Notes: generated by a model from the letters alone, not told the origin. Positions 37,023 through 47,732 are shown, numbered from the stretch's first letter. The stretch is DNA of 64,000 nt from Serratia silvae (GCF_023282985.1 NZ_JAGQDC010000010.1:62001-126000), one strand, 5' to 3'. Made by a program: numbers and translations.

Positions 37023-37649
37023 TTACTGACTTTTCGCTTCCAGATACATCACGGTTGCTGCCACGCGCGAACGCACGTTGAGCTTGCGCAGCATATTGCG
37101 GATGTGCACTTTCACCGTCTCTTCAGAAATATGCAACTGCGCCGCGACCTGCTTGTTTGACATGCCGCGCGCCACTTCCTGCAAGACATCCAGTTCACGC
37201 TCGGTGAGAGCGGCAAAGGGATCGTGTTGCTCGCTGCGTGACGAAAGATAGTCCGCAACCGCATCGCTAATCACGTTCTGGCCCTCGGCGGCCTGGCGAA
37301 TATGCTCCAGCAACTGTTCTGGCTCGCTGTCTTTCAGCAGGTAGCCATCGGCGCCAGCATCGATCAGCGCATAGACGTCGCTGCGGGAGTCGGAAACGGT
37401 CAGCACGATGATGCGTGCATCCACCCCTTCATCGCGCAGTGCCTTCAGCGTATCCAGCCCGGAAAGCCCCTTCATGTTCAGATCAAGCAGGATCACGTCT
37501 GGCGTGAACTGCGCGGTCATGGCGATTGCCTCAGCTCCGCTGCTGGCTTCTGCCACCACGGTGAAAGTAGGATCTAGCCCTAGCAATTGTTTGATGCCAC
37601 GTCGCATCAACGGGTGATCGTCCACGATCATTACTCGGTAATTTTTCAT
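37023..37649 (-). CDS. narP: Nitrate/nitrite response regulator NarP
   Basis: LuxR/NarL-type response regulator controlling anaerobic respiration genes such as nap. 208 residues: receiver domain with phospho-acceptor Asp in DVILLDLNMKGLSGLDTL, LTVSDS and the Lys of YLLKDSEPE; C-terminal HTH with LTERELDVLQEVARGMSNKQVA and VKVHIRNMLRKLNVRSRVA. The ATG at 37649 is chosen over a GTG one codon earlier. Downstream of narQ on the same strand with a 131-base gap. Confidence 0.94.
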   Translation of the reverse strand: MKNYRVMIVDDHPLMRRGIKQLLGLDPTFTVVAEASSGAEAIAMTAQFTPDVILLDLNMKGLSGLDTLKALRDEGVDARIIVLTVSDSRSDVYALIDAGADGYLLKDSEPEQLLEHIRQAAEGQNVISDAVADYLSSRSEQHDPFAALTERELDVLQEVARGMSNKQVAAQLHISEETVKVHIRNMLRKLNVRSRVAATVMYLEAKSQ

Positions 37650-37780
37650 CACAATAAAACGTGCTCCCTGTAGCGAGTAAAGCCACTGCGTAATGCAGGC
37701 AGTAAAGCTGACTCTTAAAATATAGTAGTAATTAGCATTGTCGCTCGGCTCGAATGGCCGCCGTGCAATGCAGTTAGCCG

Positions 37781-39463
37781 TTATGGCGGGAAGCTAAGAC
37801 AGACCTCCGTGCCCCCGGCATTGCCACGCCTGATTTGTAACGTACCGTTCAGGCGCGTTGCGCGTTCGCTCATAATGGTTAGCCCGTAATGGCCTTCCGG
37901 CTCATCCAGGCTGTCGATGCCGCAGCCGTCGTCACAAATGGTGATCTCGTTGTCTCCGCTGGGGGAGACTTCGCAACGGATCACAATCTCCTGTGCATCG
38001 GCGTGTTTGATGGCATTAAGCACGGCTTCACGCACGATCTGTAGCGCATGAACCTGTTGTTGGGCATTCAACGCCTGTGAGGCTAACCGACAGTGTAACT
38101 GAATCCGCGCTCTGGTCAGCAGTTTTAATGGTTCCAATACCTGCTGCAACGCGGCATTCAGATCGGCATCCTGAATGCTCAGCCGGAAGGTGGTGAGCAG
38201 TTCGCGCAATTGGCGATAGGCATCCGCCAGTGCCCGATCAAAATCATCAATGATTTCATCTGCCTGCGATGAGTGACCTGCCAAGGTACGTTTGAGCAAG
38301 GTCAGCTGGATGCGCAGGAAGGTGAGTGCCTGGGCCAGCGAATCGTGCAGTTCACGGGCAATGGTGGCGCGTTCTTCCATCAGTAGGAACTGCATATGCT
38401 GCTTTTGTGCGCGGTTAAAGTAAACTCCACGGCTGAGCATATTGGTCACGCTTTGCATCAGGTGCGGATGAGGCGGTTGTTGCTCATGTTGCCAGCTTAG
38501 GCTGCCCAACGGTTTGTTGTCTTGCATAATCACCTGCGAATGCCAGGCCAGTTCCGCCACGGGTTCACCGCTGCTGACCTGCCATTGGCTGAGGCTGTCT
38601 TCCACATTGAGCCGGATGCAATGCAATTGTTCGCTTATCTTGATGATGTGCAGGACCTTCTCGAACGCCCGCTGATCCAACTGCCCAACGCTCAGCGCCT
38701 GGGAGCAACTGTAGAGTACCTCCAGCGTGCGGTTGGCCTGCTGTAGGCGCTCGGTTTTTTCCTGCACTTTCTGTTCCAGTGACTGATAGAGCTTCGCTAA
38801 TTCGCCAGACATGGTGGTGAAGGTTTGCGACAGTACGCCCAGTTCGTTTGGCAATGAAACGTCGAGTGGCGGATGATTAAAGTCACGTTGTTGCATACGC
38901 AGGCTGGCATCCACCAGGCGTTTGAGCGGGGTGACCACTTGGCGGCGCATAAAGCGGATGCAGAACAGCACCAGGGCAATGATGGCGATGTAGCCCATCA
39001 CGCTGATTGTCGCTACGATGGTCAGCTTTTGTTCGGAGTAGCGCTGCAAAGCCAAGACAAAATGGTCGATCTGATTGACATAGCTGGCCACGTTGGCCTG
39101 ATAGTTTTCCGAGTTCCCGGCCAGGATCTGTTTTTCCAATACCTGCCAGGCCTGGCGCAGCGTCAGGTATTTTTGCCGCACATCGTCAGGCACATAAAAG
39201 CGATCGAGTTTAAGTAGGGCCGGAGCCATCAGCGACTGCTGATACTGCACCAGGTGCTGCTGCACCTCAGCGGAACCGTTAGTGAGCTCATATGCCAACC
39301 GGTAGCTCTGCATGCGCAAGGAGCCTGCGATATTTACCGCTTCGGCATCTTGCAGGCTGCCCGCCACTGTGGTTAGTGCCAATCCGGTGGACAGCACGGA
39401 AAGAATCACGATACCTATCAGCGCCTTCGCCAGGCTACCTGTTACTGAGCGTTTTACGAGCAA
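37781..39463 (-). CDS. narQ: Nitrate/nitrite sensor histidine kinase NarQ
   Basis: Membrane kinase that senses periplasmic nitrate and nitrite and phosphorylates NarP/NarL. 560 residues: TM1 (about 14-35), periplasmic P-box helix INIAGSLRMQSYRLAYE-type with the nitrate-binding Arg, TM2 (about 145-170), HAMP, central GAF-like module, then HisKA_3 with phospho-acceptor His in IARELHDSLAQALTFLRIQ and HATPase motifs CDDGCGID and GHYGLTIMSERA. Beside acrD, as in E. coli, but paired here with narP. Confidence 0.93.
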   Translation of the reverse strand: MLVKRSVTGSLAKALIGIVILSVLSTGLALTTVAGSLQDAEAVNIAGSLRMQSYRLAYELTNGSAEVQQHLVQYQQSLMAPALLKLDRFYVPDDVRQKYLTLRQAWQVLEKQILAGNSENYQANVASYVNQIDHFVLALQRYSEQKLTIVATISVMGYIAIIALVLFCIRFMRRQVVTPLKRLVDASLRMQQRDFNHPPLDVSLPNELGVLSQTFTTMSGELAKLYQSLEQKVQEKTERLQQANRTLEVLYSCSQALSVGQLDQRAFEKVLHIIKISEQLHCIRLNVEDSLSQWQVSSGEPVAELAWHSQVIMQDNKPLGSLSWQHEQQPPHPHLMQSVTNMLSRGVYFNRAQKQHMQFLLMEERATIARELHDSLAQALTFLRIQLTLLKRTLAGHSSQADEIIDDFDRALADAYRQLRELLTTFRLSIQDADLNAALQQVLEPLKLLTRARIQLHCRLASQALNAQQQVHALQIVREAVLNAIKHADAQEIVIRCEVSPSGDNEITICDDGCGIDSLDEPEGHYGLTIMSERATRLNGTLQIRRGNAGGTEVCLSFPP

Positions 39464-39662
39464 TTAAGCGTCCTTCTGGTTGTTGGCCGATCTGGGCCGC
39501 CGAGTATTATGCGCCGTCAAATTATAACTTTTACTGGCAAAAAGCATGGCGATTTTGAGCAAGCGGCCCATTCGCCGCCAAAATAATCTTCGCTATATAA
39601 TCAAGTAAATAGCGATTGGGCAGCCTACCGTTGGCAAAATGCCCTATATCGGTTGTCAGTGA

Positions 39663-39706
39663 TTGATCTGGCGCAAGTAATACCCACTTTTACCTATTAA
39701 GGGTGA
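39663..39706 (+). promoter_or_regulatory. Candidate FNR and NarP sites of the nap promoter
   Basis: TTGATCTGGCGCAA (39663-39676) has a perfect FNR left half and a 3/5 right half. TACCTAT-TA-AGGGTGA (39691-39706) is a 7-2-7 arrangement with a perfect NarP/NarL heptamer (TACYYMT) and a 5/7 inverted partner. Both lie 130-175 bases upstream of napF in the 373-base narQ-napF gap. E. coli nap is likewise activated by FNR and NarP. No gene is visible in the gap. Confidence 0.55.
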
Positions 39707-39836
39707 TTATCTACCCCCTCCGATAAGCCTATTTTATCCTTGCCTCTTACCTGAGGTGCGAGACCAAAAATAATAAAGTCACACTATAATAATTTTTTAC
39801 ACGCGCGCGTGTTGCCAACGTTGAAGGATAACCCGA

Positions 39837-40334
39837 ATGGCCGAATTGTCGCGACGCAGATTGCTCAGCGGACAATGGCGTCATCAAACTGATGCGATCC
39901 GTCCCCCGTGGTCGCGTGAAACCCCTCTCTTCCTTGCGGGTTGTACCCGGTGCCAGGCCTGCGTTAACGCCTGTGAAACCGGTGTATTGATCAGCGGCAG
40001 TGGCGGATATCCCGAAATCGATTTCCAACGCGCGGAATGTACCTTTTGCCGACAATGCGCAGATGCCTGCGAAGCCCCACTGTTTTACCCACCACAGCAT
40101 CAACCCTGGCAACAAGTGGCGTCGTTTTCGGCCGTTTGCCTGGCGATGCAGGGGGTAGAATGTCGCAGTTGTCAGGACAGTTGTGAAACGCAGGCAATCC
40201 GTTTTCGGCCACGGTTAGGCGGCATAGCCCAACCGGCGCTCGAGGTGGCGGCGTGCAATGGTTGTGGTGCCTGCGTTGCCGGTTGCCCGATCTCGGCGAT
40301 TGCAATAACCCGGAGTGAAAATAATGAGCAGTGA
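39837..40334 (+). CDS. napF: Ferredoxin-type protein NapF
   Basis: Cytoplasmic iron-sulfur protein that assists maturation of NapA. 165 residues with four Cys clusters: CTRCQACVNACETG, CTFCRQCADACEAP, CRSCQDSCET and CNGCGACVAGCP. First gene of napFDAGHBC; overlaps napD by 11 bases. Confidence 0.94.
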   Translation: MAELSRRRLLSGQWRHQTDAIRPPWSRETPLFLAGCTRCQACVNACETGVLISGSGGYPEIDFQRAECTFCRQCADACEAPLFYPPQHQPWQQVASFSAVCLAMQGVECRSCQDSCETQAIRFRPRLGGIAQPALEVAACNGCGACVAGCPISAIAITRSENNEQ

Positions 40335-40587
40335 ATGGCACGTAAGCGGGTTGATGGTGCAGGCTCGGCCTGACAAATTCCCGGCGTTGATCTCGGCGCT
40401 GCTGGCAATTCCCGATACGGAAATTCCGGCACAGGATCAGCAGCAGGGCAAATTGGTCGTCGTTATGCAAGCAGCACGCTCCGATGCGTTGCTGGAAAAA
40501 ATTGAGTCGGTACGCAATCTGGAAGGCGTGTTGGCAGTGTCGCTGGTCTATCACCAGCAGGATGAGCAAGGTGAGGTAATGCCATGA
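40324..40587 (+). CDS. napD: NapA signal-peptide chaperone NapD
   Basis: 87-residue cytoplasmic chaperone that binds the Tat signal of NapA and delays export until the cofactor is loaded. Starts [16 protein letters not shown], typical for NapD, with [18 protein letters not shown] at the C-terminal half. The ATG at 40324 is preferred over the GTG at 40315. Overlaps napF and napA. Confidence 0.93.
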   Translation: MSSEWHVSGLMVQARPDKFPALISALLAIPDTEIPAQDQQQGKLVVVMQAARSDALLEKIESVRNLEGVLAVSLVYHQQDEQGEVMP

Positions 40588-43070
40588 AACTCAGTCGTCG
40601 AGACTTCATGAAAGCGAACGCCGCAGTGGCTGCAGCCACTGCAGCCGGGCTGACGATCCCAACGGTCGCCCAAGCCGTGGTTGGCAGCGGTGACGAAATC
40701 AAATGGGACAAAGCACCTTGCCGTTTCTGCGGCACCGGGTGTGGCGTTCTGGTCGGTACCCAAAATGGCCGCATTGTGGCTTCGCAGGGTGATCCGGATG
40801 CTCCGGTTAACCGGGGCCTAAACTGTATCAAAGGCTACTTCCTGCCCAAGATCATGTACGGCAAGGATCGACTGACACAGCCAATGCTGCGCATGAAGAA
40901 CGGGCAGTATGACAAAGAAGGTGAGTTTACTCCCATCACTTGGGAAAAAGCCTTTGACGTCATGGAAGAAAAATTCAAAGGGGCCCTGAAAGAAAAAGGG
41001 CCAGAGGCGGTTGGCATGTTCGGCTCCGGCCAGTGGACGGTATGGGAAGGCTATGCGGCCTCCAAACTGTTCAAGGCGGGCCTGCGTTCCAACAATCTCG
41101 ATCCAAACGCGCGCCACTGCATGGCTTCTGCCGTGGTCGGCTTTATGCGCACCTTTGGCATGGATGAACCGATGGGCTGCTACGATGATATCGAGCAGGC
41201 TGACGCCTTCGTGCTGTGGGGTTCTAATATGGCGGAAATGCACCCGATCCTGTGGTCGCGCATTACCAACCGCCGCCTGGGCAACGATAAGGTCAACGTC
41301 TCGGTACTTTCCACCTTTGAACACCGCAGCTTCGAGCTGGCGGATAACGGCATGGTGTTCACCCCGCAGACCGATCTGGCGATCATGAACTACATCGCCA
41401 ACTACATTATTCAGAACAACGCGGTTGACCAGGATTTCCTCAAGCAGCACGTCAATATCCGCAAAGGGGTGACCGATATCGGTTACGGCCTGCGCCCAAC
41501 CCACCCGTTGGAGAAAGCGGCGAAGAACCCAGGCAGCGATGCTTCGGAGCCGATGAGCTTCGAAGATTACAAGGCCTTTGTGGCGGAATATACGCTGGAA
41601 AAGACCGCAGAAATGAGCGGCGTGCCAAAAGACCAACTGGAAGCGCTGGCAAAACTGTATGCCGACCCGAATGTGAAGGTCGTGTCTTATTGGACGATGG
41701 GCTTCAACCAGCATACCCGTGGCGTCTGGGCCAATAACCTGTGCTACAACCTGCACTTGCTGACCGGTAAGATCTCTAAGCCAGGCTGCGGGCCATTCTC
41801 GCTGACTGGCCAACCTTCCGCATGCGGCACCGCGCGTGAAGTGGGGACGTTCTCCCACCGCCTGCCAGCAGACATGGTGGTGACCAACGAGAAACACCGC
41901 CAGATTGCCGAACAGAAATGGCAACTGCCAGCGGGCACCATCCCAGAAAAAGTAGGGTTGCACGCGGTTGCGCAAGACCGTGCGCTGAAAGACGGCAAGC
42001 TGAACGCTTACTGGGTGATGTGTAACAACAACATGCAGGCCGGGCCAAATATTAATGAAGAACGCATGCCAGGCTGGCGCGATCCGCGCAACTTTATCGT
42101 GGTTTCCGATCCGTACCCAACGGTGAGCGCATTGGCCGCCGACCTGATCCTGCCTACGGCGATGTGGGTAGAAAAAGAAGGGGCATACGGTAACGCCGAG
42201 CGTCGTACTCAGTTCTGGCATCAGCAGGTGAAAGCACCGGGCGAGGCCAAGTCTGACCTGTGGCAGTTGGTGGAATTTGCCAAACGCTTCAAGGTGGAAG
42301 AAGTCTGGCCTGCGGAGCTGGTAAACCAGAAGCCGGAATACCGTGGCAAAACCCTGTACGACGTGTTGTTCGTCAATGGTGAAGTGAACAAGTACAAGCT
42401 GGAAGAGATCCCGGCCGACCAGTTGAACGACGAGTCGCGCGAGTTCGGCTTCTATATTCAGAAGGGGCTGTTTGAAGAGTATGCCGGGTTCGGCCGTGGT
42501 CATGGTCACGATCTGGCGGCCTTTGATATGTACCATCAGGCGCGCGGCTTACGCTGGCCAGTGGTGGATGGCAAAGAAACCCTGTGGCGCTACCGCGAAG
42601 GGACCGATCCTTATGTGAAGGCCGGTGAAAGCGTGCGCTTCTATGGCAAGCCAGACGGTAAAGCGGTGATCTTCGCACTGCCGTTCGAACCTGCGGCAGA
42701 AAGCCCGGATCAGGAATACGATCTGTGGTTGTCCACTGGCCGCGTGCTGGAACATTGGCACACCGGTTCAATGACGCGCCGGGTGCCAGAGCTGCACAGA
42801 GCCTTCCCTGAGGCGGTGCTGTTTATCCATCCGCTGGACGCCAAGAGCCGTAATCTACGCCGTGGCGACAAGGTGAAGGTACTGTCACGCCGTGGTGAAG
42901 TAGTGAGCATCGTCGAAACCCGTGGCCGTAACCGCCCGCCGAAAGGTCTGGTGTATATGCCATTCTTTGATGCCGCGCAGTTGGTCAATAACCTGACGCT
43001 GGATGCCACCGATCCGCTGTCGAAAGAGACCGACTATAAGAAGTGTGCGGTAAAACTGGAGAAGGTATAA
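40584..43070 (+). CDS. napA: Periplasmic nitrate reductase catalytic subunit NapA
   Basis: Mo-bis-MGD enzyme reducing nitrate to nitrite in the periplasm. 828 residues. Twin-arginine signal [19 protein letters not shown], cleaved near TVAQA. [4Fe-4S] ligands are in [10 protein letters not shown] plus the later Cys of [11 protein letters not shown]. Mo-ligand Cys is in [13 protein letters not shown]. Domain IV ends with [16 protein letters not shown]. The start overlaps the napD stop (ATGA). Received by NapD and fed electrons by NapB/NapC and NapGH. Confidence 0.97.
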   Translation: MKLSRRDFMKANAAVAAATAAGLTIPTVAQAVVGSGDEIKWDKAPCRFCGTGCGVLVGTQNGRIVASQGDPDAPVNRGLNCIKGYFLPKIMYGKDRLTQPMLRMKNGQYDKEGEFTPITWEKAFDVMEEKFKGALKEKGPEAVGMFGSGQWTVWEGYAASKLFKAGLRSNNLDPNARHCMASAVVGFMRTFGMDEPMGCYDDIEQADAFVLWGSNMAEMHPILWSRITNRRLGNDKVNVSVLSTFEHRSFELADNGMVFTPQTDLAIMNYIANYIIQNNAVDQDFLKQHVNIRKGVTDIGYGLRPTHPLEKAAKNPGSDASEPMSFEDYKAFVAEYTLEKTAEMSGVPKDQLEALAKLYADPNVKVVSYWTMGFNQHTRGVWANNLCYNLHLLTGKISKPGCGPFSLTGQPSACGTAREVGTFSHRLPADMVVTNEKHRQIAEQKWQLPAGTIPEKVGLHAVAQDRALKDGKLNAYWVMCNNNMQAGPNINEERMPGWRDPRNFIVVSDPYPTVSALAADLILPTAMWVEKEGAYGNAERRTQFWHQQVKAPGEAKSDLWQLVEFAKRFKVEEVWPAELVNQKPEYRGKTLYDVLFVNGEVNKYKLEEIPADQLNDESREFGFYIQKGLFEEYAGFGRGHGHDLAAFDMYHQARGLRWPVVDGKETLWRYREGTDPYVKAGESVRFYGKPDGKAVIFALPFEPAAESPDQEYDLWLSTGRVLEHWHTGSMTRRVPELHRAFPEAVLFIHPLDAKSRNLRRGDKVKVLSRRGEVVSIVETRGRNRPPKGLVYMPFFDAAQLVNNLTLDATDPLSKETDYKKCAVKLEKV

Positions 43071-43080
43071 GGCCAACGGA

Positions 43081-43833
43081 ATGAGCCAGCAACGAGATAA
43101 AACACCGGCCCGGCGTCGCTTCCTACGGGATGCGGCTCGCAGTGTGGCGGGATTGGCAGGGATAGGCGTACTGCTGGGGCTGCAACAAAAGCAGTCTCAG
43201 GCACGTGATGGCCTGGCCCTGCGGCCGCCAGGAGCACTGGCCGAGGGGGCGTTTGATAGCGCCTGCATTCGCTGTGGTCAGTGTGTGCAAGCTTGCCCGT
43301 ACCAGACGCTGAAACTGGCGACGCTGTTGTCGCCGAGGGCGGCAGGAACGCCGTACTTTGTGGCGCGGGATATCCCTTGCGAGATGTGTGAAGACATCCC
43401 GTGTGTGGTGGCCTGCCCGAGCGGTGCGCTGGATCCGAACCTGACGGATATCGATCAGGCGCGGATGGGGCTGGCGGTGTTGCTGGATCATGAAAACTGT
43501 CTGAACTGGCAGGGGCTGCGTTGCGATGTGTGTTACCGCGTTTGCCCGCAGATCGACAAGGCCATCACCTTGGAACTGCAACACAACGAACGTACCGGCA
43601 AGCACGCCATGTTTCTACCGACGGTTCACAGCCAGGATTGTACCGGTTGTGGCAAGTGTGAGCAGGCTTGTGTGCTTGAGCAGGCGGCGATCAAGGTGTT
43701 ACCGATGGAACTGGCGCGTGGCCAATTGGGTGAACACTATCGCTGGGGCTGGCAGGAAAAGCAGCGTGCAGGGCATTCACTGGTGCCGGAAGGCCTCACA
43801 TTGCCGGCACGTGGCGTAAAGGGAGGTGAATGA
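43081..43833 (+). CDS. napG: Ferredoxin-type quinol dehydrogenase component NapG
   Basis: Periplasmic iron-sulfur protein working with NapH to pass quinol electrons to NapC/NapB. 250 residues. Twin-arginine signal [19 protein letters not shown]. Four [4Fe-4S] Cys motifs: [39 protein letters not shown] and [12 protein letters not shown]. Overlaps napH by four bases (ATGA). Confidence 0.94.
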   Translation: MSQQRDKTPARRRFLRDAARSVAGLAGIGVLLGLQQKQSQARDGLALRPPGALAEGAFDSACIRCGQCVQACPYQTLKLATLLSPRAAGTPYFVARDIPCEMCEDIPCVVACPSGALDPNLTDIDQARMGLAVLLDHENCLNWQGLRCDVCYRVCPQIDKAITLELQHNERTGKHAMFLPTVHSQDCTGCGKCEQACVLEQAAIKVLPMELARGQLGEHYRWGWQEKQRAGHSLVPEGLTLPARGVKGGE

Positions 43834-44741
43834 TGGCTAATCCAGTCGCTGAAGCCGGGCGTGATGCGCGTCTGCGCCATGGCTGGTTGCGCAGCAACCG
43901 CTTCCTGATCCTGCGCCGTTGCAGCCAACTGTTGATCTTGTTGATGTTTCTCTCCGGGCCGCTGTGGGGCATCTGGATCCTGCGTGGCAACTACAGCGCC
44001 AGCCTATTGGCGGAGACGGTACCGTTAACGGATCCGTTGATGATGCTGGAAAGCCTGTTGGCCGGGCATTGGCCAGCCTGGCTGGTATGGGTAGGCGCGG
44101 TAGTGGTGCTGATTTATGGTCTGATCGGTAATCGGGTGTTTTGCGGCTGGGTTTGCCCGGTCAACCCGGTGACCGATCTGGCGGCCTGGCTGCGGCGCAA
44201 GTTAGGTTTGCGCCAATCGGCCAGCCTGCCTCGTTCCCTGCGCTACGGCATCTTGCTTGTCGTGCTGGTTGGCAGCGCCGTAAGTGGCACGCTGATCTGG
44301 GAATGGATTAATCCGGTTGCCCTGATGGGGCGCGGGCTGATCCACGGCAGTGGGGAGGGGCTATTAGTTTGGCTGAAGGGGTTGGGTGCCGCATTTGGTG
44401 CAGGCATCTGGCTGATTGTGGCGCTGTTTCTGTTCGATCTGCTGGTGGTCGAACACGGCTGGTGTGGCCATCTTTGCCCAATGGGTGCGCTGTATGGCGC
44501 CATTGGTAGCCAGGGCATGGTGCAGATCAGCGCAGAGCAGCGTGATAACTGTACCCGCTGCATGGATTGTTTTCATGTTTGCCCAGAACCGCAGATCCTG
44601 CGTGAGCCGTTATTAGTAAAAAAAGGCACACCACGGGTTGCCAGTGATGCCTGTATTGCCTGCGGACGTTGTATCGACGTTTGTGCAGAAAACGTATTCG
44701 AAATTAAGAGCAAATTTCATTATTCGGGAGCCAAAAAATGA
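43830..44741 (+). CDS. napH: Quinol dehydrogenase membrane component NapH
   Basis: 303-residue inner-membrane protein with four membrane helices. Conserved cytoplasmic-side Cys-Pro motifs [13 protein letters not shown] and [13 protein letters not shown], then two [4Fe-4S] sites [14 protein letters not shown] and [13 protein letters not shown]. Forms the NapGH quinol dehydrogenase. Overlaps napG and napB by 4 bases each, so expression is tightly coupled. Confidence 0.94.
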   Translation: MMANPVAEAGRDARLRHGWLRSNRFLILRRCSQLLILLMFLSGPLWGIWILRGNYSASLLAETVPLTDPLMMLESLLAGHWPAWLVWVGAVVVLIYGLIGNRVFCGWVCPVNPVTDLAAWLRRKLGLRQSASLPRSLRYGILLVVLVGSAVSGTLIWEWINPVALMGRGLIHGSGEGLLVWLKGLGAAFGAGIWLIVALFLFDLLVVEHGWCGHLCPMGALYGAIGSQGMVQISAEQRDNCTRCMDCFHVCPEPQILREPLLVKKGTPRVASDACIACGRCIDVCAENVFEIKSKFHYSGAKK

Positions 44742-45187
44742 CCAGCAATGTCCTGAAAAAGCAGCTTTCCCTGTGGGGCGCACTGTTAACACTGGTAGTT
44801 GCCAGTGCCGCGTTTGCCGCCAGTGATGTCGATCTCAAGCAATCGCCAGAGGTTTCCGGCACGGCTGAAGGGCAGATAAAAATGCCCAAGCAGCAGGAAA
44901 AGATGGCGCTAAACTATGTCAATCAGCCGCCGATGATCCCACACAGCGTCGACGGCTACCAGATTAGCAAAAACACTAACCGCTGCTTGCAGTGCCACGG
45001 CGTGGAGCACTATCGCACCACCGGCGCACCGCGTATCAGCCCGACACACTTTATGGACAGCGATGGCAAGGTGCTGGGGGAAGTCGCTCCACGGCGTTAT
45101 TTCTGTCTGCAATGCCACGTACCACAAACCGATGCGGCACCAATCATCGGCAATGATTTCAAGCCTATGCAGGGCTTTGGGCACTAA
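44738..45187 (+). CDS. napB: Diheme cytochrome c NapB
   Basis: 149-residue periplasmic electron-transfer subunit of NapAB. Sec signal ends near ASAAFA (about residue 26). Two heme-binding CxxCH motifs CLQCHG and CLQCHV, with [14 protein letters not shown] preceding as in the family. No cytochrome c maturation genes are in this window, so they must lie elsewhere. Confidence 0.95.
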   Translation: MTSNVLKKQLSLWGALLTLVVASAAFAASDVDLKQSPEVSGTAEGQIKMPKQQEKMALNYVNQPPMIPHSVDGYQISKNTNRCLQCHGVEHYRTTGAPRISPTHFMDSDGKVLGEVAPRRYFCLQCHVPQTDAAPIIGNDFKPMQGFGH

Positions 45188-45198
45188 GCGGGGGAGCT

Positions 45199-45816
45199 AT
45201 GGCCGAACGTAATACCACAACATCCGAGAAAAAGGCCGGACCGATCCGTCGTCTATGGCGCTGGTGGCGCAGGCCGAGCAGGCTGGCCCTGGGGACTTTG
45301 CTGCTGTTGGGCTTTGTCGCCGGGATCGTTTTCTGGGGCGGTTTCAACACCGGTATGGAAGCGGCCAACACCGAAAAATTCTGTATCAGCTGCCACGAAA
45401 TGCGTGAAAATGTCTATGAAGAGTATATGGAGACGGTGCACTACAACAACCGCAGTGGCGTACGTGCCACCTGCCCAGACTGCCATGTTCCACATGAGTG
45501 GGCACCGAAGATGCTGCGTAAGCTGAAGGCCAGTAAAGAACTGTACGCCAAGGTGTTTGGCATTATCGACACGCCGCAGAAGTTCGAAGAGCATCGTCTG
45601 ACCATGGCCAGCAACGAATGGGCGCGTATGAAGGCCAATAACTCGCAGGAGTGTCGTAACTGCCACAACTTCGAGTATATGGATTTCACCGCGCAGAAAA
45701 CCGTGGCGGCCAAGATGCATGATAAAGCGATAATCGAAGGCAAAACCTGTATCGATTGCCATAAAGGGATCGCACACAAACTGCCGGACATGCACGGAGT
45801 TCCTACCGGATTCTAA
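45199..45816 (+). CDS. napC: Tetraheme cytochrome c quinol dehydrogenase NapC
   Basis: 205-residue NapC/NirT protein anchored by an N-terminal helix (about residues 30-50) that oxidises menaquinol/ubiquinol and reduces NapB. Four CxxCH motifs: CISCHE, CPDCHV, CRNCHN and CIDCHK. Last gene of the operon, followed by a strong terminator. Confidence 0.95.
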   Translation: MAERNTTTSEKKAGPIRRLWRWWRRPSRLALGTLLLLGFVAGIVFWGGFNTGMEAANTEKFCISCHEMRENVYEEYMETVHYNNRSGVRATCPDCHVPHEWAPKMLRKLKASKELYAKVFGIIDTPQKFEEHRLTMASNEWARMKANNSQECRNCHNFEYMDFTAQKTVAAKMHDKAIIEGKTCIDCHKGIAHKLPDMHGVPTGF

Positions 45817-45830
45817 CTCTGGTGGATATG

Positions 45831-45866
45831 AACCCCGCAGCGCTGCAAGGCCTGCGGGGTTTTTTG
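45831..45866 (+). terminator. Terminator of napFDAGHBC
   Basis: AACCCCGCAG / CTGCGGGGTT form a 10-bp stem around a ~10-base loop followed by TTTTG. Confidence 0.9.
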
Positions 45867-45939
45867 TTGCAAATCCGCCGTGGCTGCGCTTTGCTAGTGG
45901 CCAAAGGTTGCAGTGCGTTGGCTAACGGAAGAAGGGAAT

Positions 45940-46515
45940 ATGTCGTCAAAAATTGAAAATATCAGAAAGCAGCTGTTATCGGACAATTGGTACGTATTGA
46001 ATAAATACACCTTTGAGTTAAAACGTAAAAATGGCGGAACCATCGAACAGGTGCGTGAGGTCTATGACCGCGGCAACGGGGCGACCATTTTGCTGTATAA
46101 CCGCGCCAAGGGCACCGTGGTGCTGACCAACCAGTTCCGCATGCCGACCTACGTCAACGGCAATGCCACGGGCATGTTGTTGGAAGCCTGTGCCGGGCTG
46201 CTGGATGACGATCAGCCAGAACAGTGCGCCCGCCGAGAAGCGGTAGAGGAAACCGGTTTTCAGGTTTCGAAGGTGCAAAAGATCTTTGAGGCCTATATGT
46301 CACCGGGCGGCGTGACGGAAATCCTTCACTTCTTTATTGCCGAGTATCAGGATGACGAGCGTCAAACCAACGGCGGTGGCATTGAGGATGAAGATATTGA
46401 AGTGGTGGAGCTGCCGTTTAGCGAGGCAATCGCGATGATCGCCGATGGCCGCCTCAAGGATGGCAAAACCATCATGCTGTTGCAGTATTTGCAGATCCAT
46501 CGGGTGATGGAGTAG
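45940..46515 (+). CDS. nudK: GDP-mannose hydrolase NudK
   Basis: Nudix enzyme hydrolysing GDP-mannose to GMP and mannose 1-phosphate. 191 residues from the ATG at 45940, exactly E. coli's length; the frame opens 27 bases earlier without family support. Nudix box: [22 protein letters not shown] region, with the catalytic REAVEET intact. The first Nudix Glu (Gx5E) is Gln here, where E. coli has Glu. [17 protein letters not shown] follows. Stands alone between nap and talA. Confidence 0.92.
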   Translation: MSSKIENIRKQLLSDNWYVLNKYTFELKRKNGGTIEQVREVYDRGNGATILLYNRAKGTVVLTNQFRMPTYVNGNATGMLLEACAGLLDDDQPEQCARREAVEETGFQVSKVQKIFEAYMSPGGVTEILHFFIAEYQDDERQTNGGGIEDEDIEVVELPFSEAIAMIADGRLKDGKTIMLLQYLQIHRVME

Positions 46516-46520
46516 TTTCC

Positions 46521-46733
46521 GTCACCCCACCTTCTCCCACAGGGAGCTGTCTCTTATACACAACTCGGCATCTTACTGTTTTTTATGGGAATTATTTCAA
46601 GCGCATCAATAGGGCACTCGGAAAATTTCTCTTTAAAATCAGCCTACTATGTTTCTCAAATTACGGCCATTTGACCGCAACTTGAGATGTGTATAAGAGA
46701 CAGCCCTGTGGGAGAGGGTTAGGGTGAGGGGCG
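46521..46733. repeat. Host palindrome interrupted by a Tn5-end element
   Basis: Outer arms CCCACCTTCTCCCACAGGG (46526-46544) and CCCTGTGGGAGAGGGTTAGG (46704-46723) are largely reverse complements, of the same style as the palindrome at 17130. The 157-bp element at 46547-46703 sits at the centre of this palindrome. Confidence 0.7.
46547..46703. mobile_element. 157-bp MITE-like element with IS50/Tn5-type ends
   Basis: Left end CTGTCTCTTATACACAACT (46547-46565) and right end AGATGTGTATAAGAGACAG (46685-46703) form 19-bp inverted repeats differing at one position; the right end is identical to the Tn5 mosaic end. The 119-bp interior is AT-rich and has no coding sequence. No 9-bp target duplication is seen. 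Either a non-autonomous IS4/IS50-group element or, less likely, a library-construction artefact. Confidence 0.75.
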
Positions 46734-46766
46734 ATTTATTGCTAATCTCGCTTATTTATCATAATC

Positions 46767-47717
46767 TTACAGCTGTGCTATCAGCATATCTTCCAGCTTC
46801 TGCTGGTCGACGGCGAACAGGCGAATGCCTTCGGCCAACTTCTCAACCGCCATGGCATCCTGGTTATGCAACCAGCGGAACTCCGCCTCGGCCAGTGGCG
46901 CAGGCTGATAAAACCCTTCGGTAGACGGCGTCAATTTACGTTCGATAGGCTGATTGCTCTGCTTCAACTCTTCCAGCAGGTTTGGCGCAATGGTCAAACG
47001 GTCACAGCCCGCCAACGCCAGGATCTGCTCAACCTTACGGAAGCTGGCGCCCATGATCACGGTCTGATAGCGGTGCTGTTTGTAGTATTCATAAATGGTG
47101 CGGACGGACTTCACGCCCGGATCCTGCTCGGCATCGTAATCGGTCATTGGCTGTCTGGCCTGATACCAATCGTAGATACGGCCAACAAACGGCGAAATCA
47201 GATAGACACCGGCTTCGGCGCAGGCACGGGCCTGAGCAAAGGAGAACAGCAGTGTCAGGTTGGTGTTGATGCCTTCTTTTTCCAGCTCTTCGGCCGCCTT
47301 GATCCCTTCCCAGGTGGCTGCCAGCTTGATCAGAATGCGGGATTTATCGATCCCCTGGTTTTGATACATGCCGATCAGCTTGCGTGCTTTGGCCACGCAC
47401 ATACCGCGATCGAAGGATAGACGGGCATCCACTTCGGTGGAGATACGACCCGGCACGCTTTTTAGAATTTCTACCCCTATATTCACCGCCAGTCTGTCAC
47501 TGGCGTTAATCAGCTGGGTTTCTTTGCTGCTGCCTTGCTGGCGGGCGTACTCCAGCGCTTCAGTGATCAGCGACTTATACTGCGGTAACGCCGCGGCTTT
47601 GAGGATCAACGAAGGGTTGGTGGTGGCATCCTGCGGTTCGAACTGGCGGATGGATTCGATATCACCGCTGTCGGCAACGACCACGGTCAGCTGTTTCAGT
47701 GCGTCTAACTGGTTCAT
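46767..47717 (-). CDS. talA: Transaldolase
   Basis: Pentose phosphate pathway enzyme moving a dihydroxyacetone unit between sedoheptulose 7-phosphate and glyceraldehyde 3-phosphate; interconverts erythrose 4-phosphate. 316 residues, the TalA length. The catalytic Schiff-base Lys is in [13 protein letters not shown] and [14 protein letters not shown] marks the N-terminus. The sequence is closer to E. coli TalA than TalB (for example [18 protein letters not shown]). Its neighbours are a set of tetrose/polyol genes that would produce erythrose 4-phosphate. Confidence 0.94.
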   Translation of the reverse strand: MNQLDALKQLTVVVADSGDIESIRQFEPQDATTNPSLILKAAALPQYKSLITEALEYARQQGSSKETQLINASDRLAVNIGVEILKSVPGRISTEVDARLSFDRGMCVAKARKLIGMYQNQGIDKSRILIKLAATWEGIKAAEELEKEGINTNLTLLFSFAQARACAEAGVYLISPFVGRIYDWYQARQPMTDYDAEQDPGVKSVRTIYEYYKQHRYQTVIMGASFRKVEQILALAGCDRLTIAPNLLEELKQSNQPIERKLTPSTEGFYQPAPLAEAEFRWLHNQDAMAVEKLAEGIRLFAVDQQKLEDMLIAQL

Positions 47718-47732
47718 TTATAAGCTCCTTGC

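Noticed and set aside
40818-42536. 572-codon open frame antisense to napA
   Set aside because: It mirrors the GC-rich codon pattern of napA, has no ribosome site and shows no family motif; napA is certain.
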